A stretch of 64,000 nt of DNA from Lewinellaceae bacterium (GTDB lineage: Bacteria > Bacteroidota > Bacteroidia > Chitinophagales > Saprospiraceae): positions 1 through 64,000 of the forward strand of contig JADJFA010000023.1 of NCBI GenBank assembly GCA_016708875.1, given 5' to 3'. The notes under the pieces were generated by a model. That model was not told the origin of the DNA. It was given only the letters and a program-made list of their open reading frames with translations, and did no database searches. Positions 53,946 to 63,800 of the stretch are shown here, piece by piece. A program made the translations under genes and the position numbers. Positions within the stretch are counted from its first letter, which is position 1; the number at the start of each line of letters is the position of its first letter.

Positions 53946-54824
53946 ATGACGAATAGACAAAACGTTTTTTCAATAAGTTTTTCCCTTGGCTTGCGACAAT
54001 GGCGCATTGCGGCCATCATCTATTTTATACAGCTGTGTCTGGCCATGACCCTGGGAATGCAGGCACACAGCGTGTTGGAATCTTCGATTGGGAACTCATT
54101 GGAAATCAACAAATTGCTCGCACAATACGACCATACCGTGCTGACTGATTTTCTGAAGGTACATGGAGCGTCCATTACCCCCTTGATTGGTCAGTTGCGC
54201 TGGTTATTGCTAGTTTGGCTTATTTTTTCGGTATTTATAAATGCTGGTATGCTGTATTGCGCAGGAACGGAACAGACAAAAGCCCGTGCATTCTTGCAGG
54301 GGGGCGCCGAGTACTTCTTCGCATTTTTGAAGATCAGTTTTATATTTCTAATACTCATTCTCGTTTGGACCATGGCGATTTGGTTGCCAATGTTACTGTT
54401 TATGGAGCCTTCGCTTCAATATTTTTCTTCTGAAAAGTACACGGTATGGCTGGCATTGAGCCTGATGGTAATTTATCTGGTTGGTTTGGCGCTGCTGTTT
54501 ATTTGGTCGGTAATCAGCCGTTTCGTAAAGATCAAAACAGATGCTTCGACAGCCTCCTGCATAAAAAAAGGATGGGCCATTTTCCGTAAAAACAAAGCAG
54601 GTTTCCTGATATTAATGTTTGGTTTTGCGGCCGTGCAAATCGCTTTGCTGGGATTTTATTGGTTGCTGGAAGCACTTACTGGCATGACTTCACCTGGTTT
54701 GATTTTGGTGCTTTTCGTGGTTCAACAGGCCTTTGTTTTTTTCAGGATACAACTCCGGCAAATATTGTATTCGGGGGTTTGCTACCTTGCAACACCAAAC
54801 GAAGCACCGCGCCATGTTTCATAA
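53946..54824 (+). CDS. Multi-pass membrane protein, function unknown
   Basis: 292 residues. Six hydrophobic segments: IAAIIYFIQLCLAMTLGM, WLLLVWLIFSVFINAGML, ISFIFLILILVWTMAIWL, VWLALSLMVIYLVGLALL, FLILMFGFAAVQIALLGF and SPGLILVLFVVQQAFVFF. It resembles the DUF975/DUF4013-like or 'glycerophosphoryl diester phosphodiesterase membrane domain' type in topology only. Tightly linked: 3 bp after the M1 peptidase gene and overlapping the histidine kinase start by 11 bp. Confidence 0.75.
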   Translation: MTNRQNVFSISFSLGLRQWRIAAIIYFIQLCLAMTLGMQAHSVLESSIGNSLEINKLLAQYDHTVLTDFLKVHGASITPLIGQLRWLLLVWLIFSVFINAGMLYCAGTEQTKARAFLQGGAEYFFAFLKISFIFLILILVWTMAIWLPMLLFMEPSLQYFSSEKYTVWLALSLMVIYLVGLALLFIWSVISRFVKIKTDASTASCIKKGWAIFRKNKAGFLILMFGFAAVQIALLGFYWLLEALTGMTSPGLILVLFVVQQAFVFFRIQLRQILYSGVCYLATPNEAPRHVS

Positions 54825-57066
54825 TTACCGTCTACTGGTACTGCTCTTTTTGCTGGGCATTTGCCTCGCCCAGGCAAACGGCCAAAATATGGCGTTGCTG
54901 GATTCATTGGAACGCGAGGTCCGCAAGGCCAGCACCGACTCCGCCCGGATACAATACCTGAATCAGTTGGCTGGCCAATACATCCGCTTTGGCATGGCGC
55001 AGGCGGAAGATAAATTGCGGGAAAGTCTGCGCATCACACAAGACTATGTACCAGGCCGATGGTCGAGTAAAAATTCCTTCCTGCTCGCTCGCGCCCGGGT
55101 TTGTTTCCTACACGGCAACTACCACAAACGCCGTGGCAATTTCCCCGAAGCCATTCGATTTTACCATGAATCACGGGAAAAAGCAGAACAAATAGGCCAT
55201 TATGGTCAGGTTGGACATGCGCTGATTGGCTTAGGTACTGTGTACAGCGGGTATTTGAATGAACCCGACAAAGCGACTGAGTTTTTCATGCAAGCGGAAC
55301 AGGCTTTTTTGCGGGCGGATGACACCCCAGGTTTGATGATGGTTTATGGCAATATGGGTGCCATTTACAGCAATACCGGCAACCTGAAAGAAGGGCTTGC
55401 GCAAACCTATAAGGCTGAAAAAATTATTCGTGAAAAAGGGCTTCAGGAATTTGAAGCACAGGTATTATCCACACTTTCAGCCATTTACGGCGAAATGGAC
55501 AGTATCCCTCAAGCCCTGTATTATGCTGAAAAAGCACGAGTCGCCTTTCTCCGTGATAAAGACCTGATGCGCTACGGAGATCACCTTCTTTCCATGTCAT
55601 TTTTGGCAACCCGGAGCAAGGATGATGCCGCTGCCGAGAAATACGCCCAGGAAGCGCTCGAAACAGGTTTGAAAGGGCAGCATAAGGTCATCATTCAGGA
55701 TGCCTACCTGACATTGCAGGATATCTATCTTGAGCGTGCGAAAAAAACTTCAAGTCCAGCCCTCAAAGACAGTTTTTTCCTGCGCGCTTTCCACTTCAAC
55801 GGACTGAACCGGGTGTACAATGATTCGCTCTTCAACACCGAAAAAAGCCGCCAGATCGCCGAGCTGCAGGTCAAGTTCGAGACCGAAAAAAAGGAGCACG
55901 CTATCAGTGAACTCAACGCCGAAGCAAAAGGTCGGGAAATCGAAATCCTTCGCAGTGATGTGGCCTTGCGTCAGGCCAAAATGAATGCTGAGCGTGCCCG
56001 GGAAAAAGCCTTGTTGCTCGAACAGACCAATGAGAATATAGCCTTACAGTTGGAGGTACAGGAAGTAAAAATTCAAGGGCAAAATACCGAAGCCCGAGAA
56101 AAGCAACGTGAAATCGAGGCACTCAATGCGGTGAATCAACGCCGGGAAATAGAAGCCGAAAGTGAAAAAAAATTGCGGTACGCCCTTTTGGCGGGATTGG
56201 CCGGGCTGGCCTTGATTGCATTTTTGCTACTCAGGCTCTATTTACTGAGAACAAGAGCCAGCAAAAAAATCGAACAGCAGGGCGCCGAAATCGAAGCCCA
56301 AAACATCCGTTTGGAAGAGGCTAACCGCTTTAAAAGCGTATTTCTGTCAAATATGAGCCACGAAATCCGAACGCCGCTAAATACGATTATCGGCATGTCG
56401 GAACTTATCGCGGCTTCGGAGCTCCCGCCCAAGGAGCGCGAACACGCCCAAATCGTGAGTCACGCCTCCCAAAACCTGTTGACGCTTATCAACGAGATTC
56501 TGGATTTTTCCAAAATTGAAGCTGGTAAAATTGATTTTCAAGCCCGGCCTTTTAACCTGCCAGAGTTGCTCCGCCGCCAAATCGGTATGGTTCGTTTCCC
56601 GGCCAATCAAAAAAAATTGGCGCTCGAGCTTCGTTGTTCTGATGATCTTCCACAAGGCATTTTGGCCGACCCGGGCCGCCTTAGTCAAATCCTGCTGAAC
56701 CTGTTGAGCAACGCGGTCAAATTTACCGAACATGGCAGTGTAACGCTCAACGCTAAAGTTGAAGAACAGCTCGCCGAGGGACAAGTGCTGCTCCGGTTTT
56801 CCATTCAAGACACGGGCATCGGCATCTCCCAGGAGGAATTGCCGCTCATTTTCGAAGCTTTCAAACAGGCTGGCGAAAACACCCACCTCCAACATAGCGG
56901 CACAGGGCTTGGCCTTGCCATCTCCAAACAATTGGTCGAATTGCAGGGGGGGAGGATGGAAGCGGAAAGCACTGTTGGACAAGGTTCTGTGTTTCATGTG
57001 CTACTTCCTGTTGGCCTGGCTGAGCTGCCCAAAAACGTGGAATCTTCGGCAGCGGAAACATTGTAA
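54814..57066 (+). CDS. TPR-containing sensor histidine kinase
   Basis: 750 residues from ATG 54814, chosen because MFHNYRLLVLLFLLGICLAQ is a signal and the upstream in-frame start lies inside the previous gene. Tetratricopeptide repeats fill residues ~60-330 (GHALIGLGTVYSGYLNEPDK, MVYGNMGAIYSNTGNLKEGL), then a coiled coil rich in Glu/Lys/Ala, one membrane helix (LRYALLAGLAGLALIAFLLL), HisKA with the phospho-His in FLSNMSHEIRTPLNTIIG, and HATPase_c (NLLSNAVKFTEHG, DTGIGISQEELPLIFEAF, GTGLGLAISKQLVELQGG). It ends with TAA at 57064-57066. A receiver continues downstream in the same frame, so this may be one hybrid kinase split by a stop codon. Confidence 0.92.
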   Translation: MFHNYRLLVLLFLLGICLAQANGQNMALLDSLEREVRKASTDSARIQYLNQLAGQYIRFGMAQAEDKLRESLRITQDYVPGRWSSKNSFLLARARVCFLHGNYHKRRGNFPEAIRFYHESREKAEQIGHYGQVGHALIGLGTVYSGYLNEPDKATEFFMQAEQAFLRADDTPGLMMVYGNMGAIYSNTGNLKEGLAQTYKAEKIIREKGLQEFEAQVLSTLSAIYGEMDSIPQALYYAEKARVAFLRDKDLMRYGDHLLSMSFLATRSKDDAAAEKYAQEALETGLKGQHKVIIQDAYLTLQDIYLERAKKTSSPALKDSFFLRAFHFNGLNRVYNDSLFNTEKSRQIAELQVKFETEKKEHAISELNAEAKGREIEILRSDVALRQAKMNAERAREKALLLEQTNENIALQLEVQEVKIQGQNTEAREKQREIEALNAVNQRREIEAESEKKLRYALLAGLAGLALIAFLLLRLYLLRTRASKKIEQQGAEIEAQNIRLEEANRFKSVFLSNMSHEIRTPLNTIIGMSELIAASELPPKEREHAQIVSHASQNLLTLINEILDFSKIEAGKIDFQARPFNLPELLRRQIGMVRFPANQKKLALELRCSDDLPQGILADPGRLSQILLNLLSNAVKFTEHGSVTLNAKVEEQLAEGQVLLRFSIQDTGIGISQEELPLIFEAFKQAGENTHLQHSGTGLGLAISKQLVELQGGRMEAESTVGQGSVFHVLLPVGLAELPKNVESSAAETL

Positions 57067-57087
57067 AAATTACTTTCTCGTAAAATC

Positions 57088-57438
57088 TTGCTGGTTGAGG
57101 ACAATCAGTTCAATCAAATGCTGGCCACTGAATTGCTCCAGCAACTTATGGAAAATCCGCAAATCACCCTTGCTGAAAACGGCATTGAAGCCATTGAAAA
57201 AGCCATGTCCGAGGCCTTTGACCTGATTTTCATGGACATCAAAATGCCGCGTATGGACGGCTTCGCTGCCACCAAAGCTTTGAGAGCCAATGGTTTAAGC
57301 ACCCCTATCATTGCGCTAACCGCAAACGCTACATCAGAGGAGCGAGAAAAATGCCTCCAATCAGGTTTGGACGACTACCTCACCAAACCCATCGAAGTCA
57401 AACTGCTTCGGGCACTAATAGATAAATGGGTTACTTAA
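57088..57438 (+). CDS. Response-regulator receiver domain (in frame with the kinase)
   Basis: 116 residues from TTG 57088. A CheY fold: LVEDNQFNQMLATELL (acidic pair), LIFMDIKMPRMDGFAATKAL with the phospho-acceptor Asp in MDIK, IIALTANATSEERE (Thr-Ala) and DDYLTKPIEVKLLRALID (Lys). No output domain, typical for the receiver of a hybrid kinase. Only TTG is available as a start, the first residue pair of beta-1 (KI) lies before it, and no other start is present between the kinase stop and here. Either it is translated through the stop or by coupling from the kinase, or the gene has been split. Confidence 0.8.
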   Translation: MLVEDNQFNQMLATELLQQLMENPQITLAENGIEAIEKAMSEAFDLIFMDIKMPRMDGFAATKALRANGLSTPIIALTANATSEEREKCLQSGLDDYLTKPIEVKLLRALIDKWVT

Positions 57439-57445
57439 AAATAAT

Positions 57446-57483
57446 TTTTAGTCTTGTCTAAAAATAAAATTAACCTACCTTTG
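57446..57483 (+). promoter_or_regulatory. Promoter with dyad operator for the TonB receptor gene
   Basis: TTG (57454-57456), 19 nt, TACCTTTG (57476-57483), the Bacteroidota sigma-A type, 45 bp before the start at 57528. A dyad TTTTTAGTCTTGTCTAAAAA (about 57446-57465; arms TTTTTAG/CTAAAAA) overlaps the TTG, as expected for a repressor. The shape is that of DtxR/MntR-family boxes, so iron or manganese control is possible; this is inference. Confidence 0.65.
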
Positions 57484-57527
57484 CAGTAAGTTTTTGGTAT
57501 CCAAAATTTATTGCAAGGTCGGTCAAT

Positions 57528-59774
57528 ATGAATAAGTCCCTATTTTTACTGCTTTTCTTGGCCATTTATGGGCCTTTTTTCGCTCAGGCCCAATCCATTT
57601 TTCACGGAAAAGTACTTGACGCCATCACCCGAGAGCCTATTATGGCAGCCACCGTAAGCACCGCCGACAGGTCGGGAGGCGCCCTTCATACGCCATCTTG
57701 GGTAAATTTCAATTTCAATCAAAATCCCGCAAGGAACAGGTCCAGTAAACATCCGCTGTATTGGATACAATCCCTGGGTGGGCAAAATCAACAGCAAGTC
57801 CCCAGAGCAAATCATACTCCTCGAACCTTCCGAAAATGAACTCGGCACGGTGGTGATCTCTGCAACGATGAAAGAAGTAGCGAAAGATGCTTCTCCCATC
57901 CCGGTAGAGGTTTACACGCCGCGATTTTTCCAAAAAAACGCAACGCCGACCTTTTTTGAAGCCCTGACCGTCGTGAACGGGGTGCGCCCGCAACTCAATT
58001 GCAACGTTTGTAACACTGGCGATATCCACATCAACGGCATGGAAGGCCCCTACACCATGGTCACGATTGATGGCATGCCCATCGTGAGTGGTCTGTCTAC
58101 AGTATATGGTCTGAGTGGAATCCCCAATGGGATGGTCGAGCGTATAGAAGTGGTGAAAGGCCCCGCGAGCACGCTCTACGGTTCGGAAGCCGTAGGCGGT
58201 ATGGTCAATGTGATCACTAAAAGTGCACTGACCGCGCCGCGATTTTTTGCAGATGTGTTTGCTACCTCAAATGAGGAATTGAATGTAGATCTGGCAATGG
58301 CTGGCCGTCTGGGAAATACCCATAGTTTATTGGGAATCAACTATTTCAACTTTCACAATCGTCTGGATATCAACAATGATAATTTTACAGACGTGACACA
58401 GCAAGACCGTATTTCTGTGTTCAACAAGTGGAATTTCAAACGAAAAAATGACCGGATTGCCTCCCTTGCAGCCCGATATGTGTACGAAGATCGTTGGGGC
58501 GGCGAAATGAACTGGACACCCGAATGGCGTGGCACCGACAGCATCTATGGCGAAAGCATCTACACCGACCGCATTGAATTTTTAGGAAAATACCAGATCC
58601 CGGTCAGAAAGCGCCGCGTGATGTTGGATGCATCCTGGAACCTGCACGATCAAAACTCGGTGTATGGCACCAACGTTTACCTCGGGAAACAAGCCGTCGC
58701 TTTTGGCCAGCTCACCACCGATTTACCGTTTGGATCCCGGCATGATGCGTTGCTTGGCGCCGCCCTACGCTATACGAAATATGACGACAATACGCCTGCC
58801 ACCTCCTCCATCAATGGCCTGGAAAACCTGCCTTCAAAGCGTCTGGCTTCCGGCATTTTCTTGCAAGATGAAATCGCCCTGAACGATAAAAACATCTTGC
58901 TGCTCGGCTTGCGTTACGATTACAATTCCGTTCATGGAAGTATTCTCACTCCTCGTATCAGCTGGAAATGGGCACGGGATCCGCAGCACATTTTGCGGTT
59001 CACGGCAGGGTCAGGCTACCGGGTTGCGAATATTTTTACGGAAGACCACGCGGCCTTGACTGGTGCACGGGAGATCGTGATTGCAGAAAATCTATTGCCC
59101 GAACGCTCCTGGAATGCCAATTTGAATTACGTCCGCAAATTTTTCCCTAAAAGAGCAGGGTTTATCGGATTGGATGGCTCGCTGTTTTTTACCCATTTCA
59201 GCAATCAGATCCTGCCGGACTTCAATACCGACCCGAACAAAATCATTTTTGCCAATCTGGACGGCTATGGCATCTCCACAGGCGTCTCCCTCAACCTGGA
59301 CTTCAACTTTCTCAATGGGCTGAAAATCATTGCGGGAGCAACCGCGATGGACGTGTATCGAATTGATAATGGCGAGCGATTGCAACAGCTGTTCGCCCCG
59401 CCTTTTTCCGGCACCTGGACGATGAGTTATATCATCCCGAAGTGGGGATTGAGTATAGACTATACCGGAAATCTGAATAGCCCTATGCGACTTCCGGTGT
59501 TACCAAATGATCCACGTTCGGAGCAATCGCCTTGGTTTTCCATTCACAATATTCAATTCACCAAACCCCTGAAAAATGGTTTGGAATTATACGCTGGCGT
59601 AAAAAACCTGTTTGGGTTTTCCCAAGAGAAGAGGTCATCTTGCGCGCCTTCGATCCGTTTGACAAGCAAATTGACGTAGACAATCCCCATGGGTTGACTT
59701 TTGATCCGAATTACAATTATGCTCCGATGCAGCGGCAGCGGGTGTTGCTGGGGATGCGATGGACTTTGCGTTAA
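57528..59774 (+). CDS. TonB-dependent receptor, three frameshifts
   Basis: Start ATG 57528: signal LLLFLAIYGPFFAQAQ, then a CarboxypepD_reg-like domain (GKVLDAITREPIMAATVSTA). Frame changes: one at about 57670-57689 (into GKFQFQSKSRKEQVQ), one at about 57745 (into NIRCIGYNPWVGKINSKSPE, the main frame), one at about 59613-59620 (into REEVILRAFDPFDKQ, ending QRQRVLLGMRWTLR at 59774). The plug has LNCNVCNTGDIHINGMEGPY, MVTIDGMPIVSGLSTVYGLS and VERIEVVKGPASTLYGSEAV. The CNVCNTGDIHING plug motif recurs in a Bacteroidota receptor subfamily. The total is ~750 residues. The promoter and putative metal-regulator box fit an iron or cobalamin-type uptake role, not proven. Confidence 0.88.
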
Positions 59775-59783
59775 TCCCGCCAC

Positions 59784-59892
59784 ACGAATTTCTGGAACAC
59801 GGATGACGCGGATTAGACACGGATTTGCCATACGTGGGTCTTACGACCCCGCATATAGGAATCCGTGTCCCATCCGTGTCATCCGTGTTCCC
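59784..59892. repeat. ggaacacggatgacgcgga inverted repeat
   Basis: GGAACACGGATGACGCGGATT and ACACGGATT on the left face AATCCGTGT, ATCCGTGT and CATCCGTGTTCC on the right. It lies after the TonB receptor gene, overlapping nothing coding. Confidence 0.7.
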
Positions 59893-59895
59893 ATC

Positions 59896-60201
59896 TTATT
59901 GACTATCAGGCGCTAACCACTTACGATCCGCATAAAAATTGCCAAAAGGGATCAGCGAAATCAGGAGCAAAAGCCGCGTTTTCGCCCAGTCCCAGCGGTG
60001 TTCGATTTTGGTCAAAAACACCAGTAGCACGTACGCGACAAATAGGAAGCCATGTATCGAGCCTACCGTGCGCACGGCCTGTGGTTCATCGTACATATAT
60101 TTGAGCGGCATGGCCACAAACAGCAAAATCAAATAAGAAACGCCCTCGATGAAGGCGATGAGCCGCAAACGGCCAAGGGTGGTGGTCAGAAATTTTAGCA
60201 T
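59896..60201 (-). CDS. DUF3817 family membrane protein
   Basis: 101 residues. Pattern LTTTLGRLRLIAFIEGVSYL, LFVAMPLKYMYDEPQAVRTV, GSIHGFLFVAYVLLVFLTKI and LLLLISLIPFGNFYADRKWL: three membrane helices, the usual DUF3817 form. The function is unknown; homologues are common in Bacteroidota and Actinobacteria. Confidence 0.9.
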   Translation of the reverse strand: MLKFLTTTLGRLRLIAFIEGVSYLILLFVAMPLKYMYDEPQAVRTVGSIHGFLFVAYVLLVFLTKIEHRWDWAKTRLLLLISLIPFGNFYADRKWLAPDSQ

Positions 60202-60260
60202 TTATTAGTGCGAATAACGTGACTTTGGGATGTTTCAAAAAAAACCGCGTAGCGGTGACA

Positions 60261-60709
60261 TTATGGTAAATAAGGGCGTTGAGCCAAAGGCGAAAACGGC
60301 CAGGGAATGGCCACCAGGATAATCAGCAAAGCAAGGGAATAATAAATGAACAGCGCTTTAAATCTCTTGCGGTCCTCTGAATCGCGTTTGGCGAGCGAAG
60401 AGCCGATGCTTATAAGCGTAATAGCCACCGTCATCAAAAGAAAATGCAGGATCCCGAAAAAAAGGAATCACTCCATTCAAAGGACCGATTTTCCCAAAAG
60501 CCCTGTGCTACGGGACTATAGAAATAAAGCGCAAAGCCCACCAGCAATTGCAATTGGGCAAAACCTGAAGCCGAACTTACGAGTATATGGTCGCTCCTTT
60601 GGAAAGACTCCTTGAAAAAGAATCCTTTCACCGCCCTGATAAGTACCCAGAGTATGGATAGCAGGACAAGCCAGCGCAAGGCAGAGTGAATAAAGAGCAG
60701 GTAATACAT
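60261..60709 (-). CDS. Small multi-pass membrane protein (cytochrome-b-like annotation family), frameshifted
   Basis: From ATG 60709: MYYLLFIHSALRWLVLLSIL, then FGFAQ-type second helix (SASGFAQLQLLVGFALYFYS). The frame breaks at the A7 (minus-strand T7) at 60457-60463. The other frame continues as ILHFLLMTVAITLISIGSSL, AKRDSEDRKRFKALFIYYSL and ALLIILVAIPWPFSPLAQRP to the stop at 60261. The corrected protein has ~150 residues and four helices. Homologues in Bacteroidota are often named cytochrome B without evidence. I do not assign a function. Confidence 0.7.
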
Positions 60710-60805
60710 GGGGCAAAAATGGTTGTTATACCACTTTGCGGAGTAGTCCAAAATAAGATTTGACGAAGGAATGACGGTGGATCATCTCTGAAAAACGAAG
60801 TTCGA

Positions 60806-63800
60806 CTACTCCCCCATCGTCAATAACCTACTCGCCAACTTCCTCGCCTCTTGCTTCGGGCTCCGCCACCATTGCGCTGAAAGCACCGGCACAAACGAAA
60901 TCCCCTGCTGCTTGAAGTAGTTCCCCAGTTTTTCCTCCCATTCATAACTCGGGAGCGGTGTTTTGGCCAATACCCCATCGAAAGCCAATACGCTGCTATG
61001 CTCGCCACTGCCTTTGCCCTGGATAAACAATGGCACACGAACTCCCGCAGCCATAGCCGAGCGCTTCATCTGACTTTGCTCGAAATAAGGGCGAAGCGCC
61101 AGTTCCACTTCTTCGCCAAATACCGTTGGCGGGAAGAACGACTCTTCGTAATCGAGCAACTTTTTCATCTTGTTCAATTGCTCTTCAGCAGCCTCGCGAT
61201 CTCCAGACTGTATGTAATCGGCGAAGGTTACCAGGTGGGAAAGGATACAGGTGCCGAGGAAATTTTTGTCCGCCGCCAACACCGAGTGCAGTCCTTCCGG
61301 GGATGCTGTGCGCGATGTAAAATTTCTGCGTTGCGCGGGTGAGCACCACGTGCAACTGGTTGAAACCCAACTGACTATTCCAAAAATGCAAGTGCCTTGT
61401 AAGCGTTCCTTGGGCATCAGTGGTACCATGCGTAAGCGAGAGCAGCAGCACATCCACGTGCTGGCCTTGCAATTCTGCAAACTGGTACACTCCCAGTCCG
61501 TTGAGGTACAGCTGCTGGATTTTTTCCCAGCCTGCCATCTTTTTTTGGCGGATGCGAAGCAGTTGCGCAGCAATGAGGTCGCGCTGTTGCACCGTGGCGC
61601 AGGCGATGCCCACAACCGGATATGTATTGGAAGGCGTAGGCTCTATGAAGTTTAGCCAGTCAATGATCTGGCGGGCTTCTGCTTCGTTGGTACCGGTATG
61701 TTCGTCGTATCGGCCTTCCACATTCACCACTACCGTAGAATCCAGTGCGGAACGGCCGGAAGGAGTGCGCTTAAACGGCGTTCCAAAAGCAATTTTGTTA
61801 AAACGAATCCAGCCCTCAGGGGTGTCCTGATGTTGATAGTCGAGCTGGTGGCTTTTCGCGCCGATGCCTTTGCAAAACTCCAGAATATCGTCTTCTTCAA
61901 AAGGCGTCATGTCTTGTCGCGCATCGCCAAATACCACGAGGTGTTTGGCCATCGAAAACAAGTGAAAGCACTCCTGTTTGGGGATGTTGTGTGCTTCGTC
62001 TACCAACACCACATCGAATTGCATTTTGGAAAGTTGAACTACATCGAGTGCGACTTCCGGGGTGGTTAGCAAGACGGGCAGCGTCTCTGTAAGCGGCAAA
62101 ATATGCTTGTGGAAAAGTTCTTCCGCCTTCAGGTTGGCTGAAAGGGTTCGGTTGTCTTTGCCAAACCAATTTTTGTAATCCTTTGAAAACGAGGATTTCA
62201 TACCACGCAAGGCAGTATTTTTCCGGTCCTGCCACTGTGAACTGATCTGAGCGGGCAGCATTTGCCGGAGTTCCCGACCATAAATGCTCACGTTGGTAAG
62301 CGTATCCTCGTCCCACAGGAAATCAGGGCGGAATTCCTTTTGCAGCAGATGGTGCAGGTACCAACTTTCAAACGCAGCTTGCCAGTTTTGAGGCTTAATT
62401 TTACAAAGGGTGCGCACGGTTTTTTGAGCAGCCGGCGCCAACGCGAGCCAGTGCTTTTGCCAAATACAAAAATCGTCGAAGTCGCGCAGGTAAAACTGGG
62501 TGTCCTCCAATCGGGCGATTACATCCTCCAAAAATTCCTGGCGCTTTGGTATCGTGAGCATTTCGTGCTTAAGGGCGTCTTGATAAAGGCCTGCGGCGTT
62601 GAATTCCTCCAAATACGCGTCGAGCGCTGTTTCAAGGTCACGAATTTGCTCCCTGAAATCAAGCTCAGAGTGAATGCTCTTGGCGTTAAGCCGACGTACG
62701 TCCTCCCGCACAATGGAGGGAACGCGCCGTCGCCATATTTTCAATGCACCATCAAAATCCTTGGTCAACTCGCTGATTTTCCGAATGTTTCGATTGTCAA
62801 AATGTGCCGGAAAATCAAATTCAAAATAACGACGCAAACCATAAACCTGTCTCATTTCGTCAAAAATTCCACCTATGCGTTCCTTTGCTGCCACCAATTC
62901 TTTGTACTTCTCTGAAAATACACCGTAAAGTTTTTCTCCACTGGAAATCGGCTTTTCAAAATCAGGTCCAAAACGGATTACCCCATCCTCCAGACCGTTC
63001 TGGATGCGCTTGATATAAAGTGCGAGGTCGTTGTAATATTGCTCAAAATGGTCGTGCAGACTCTCATCGTAGTCATTCGTTTGACCAATGAAACGGTGGT
63101 GCAGTGCGGTGGCCTTGGCAAGCAGTGTACGCACCTGGCCTTCCGTCCAAGCCCGGCCCTTGTCCTTGTCGTAATCGTTAAACACCTTGTGATTCAGGCG
63201 GTTAAGCGGGTGGTGCAGCGTCGGAAAGCGCCGGAAGAGTGGTTCGGAGGCATAGATGGCCTCCACAATTTCGTCGTATTCTGTGAGGTTAAAGCTGAAA
63301 TCGGAGGGGTTGAGCTGACTTAACAAAAGGTCTTTGCCTTCGGTGCGGTTAGCGCGCAAAAATCGGCCCACGGTATCTGTGAAACTCAGTTCCCCAAAAA
63401 ATGGCAGGTGGATATCAACCCAAGCCTGGTCGAGTTTCCCTTGTTCGCGCTGGGTCTTGTTAAGCACGGTTTTGAAAAGTTCGGGATTGTAACTGGCTTT
63501 GTTTTTCGAATCGGCACTCATCCGGAGCATATCAGCCAACATCAGTTTGTCACCCTCCAAATCACGCACCACAAACGAGAGTTCACCCACGCCTTTTTCA
63601 AGCAAAAACTTTTGCGCTCTGCGCAGAGAATTGATACTTTTTGACACCACCAGGCACTTTTTCCCATTGGAAAGGGCGCTCATGGCAATGGCCGAAATGA
63701 GGTAGGTTTTACCCGAACCAGAAGAACCTTCCACCACCGTAAGGGCATTGCGCTGTACGGCGCCAATGACAGAACGCTGGGAAGGATCGAGGGGGAGCAT

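Noticed and set aside
57064..57066. TAA recoded as an amino acid
   Set aside because: No recoding element is visible, TAA is the ordinary stop in other genes, and a single occurrence does not support recoding.
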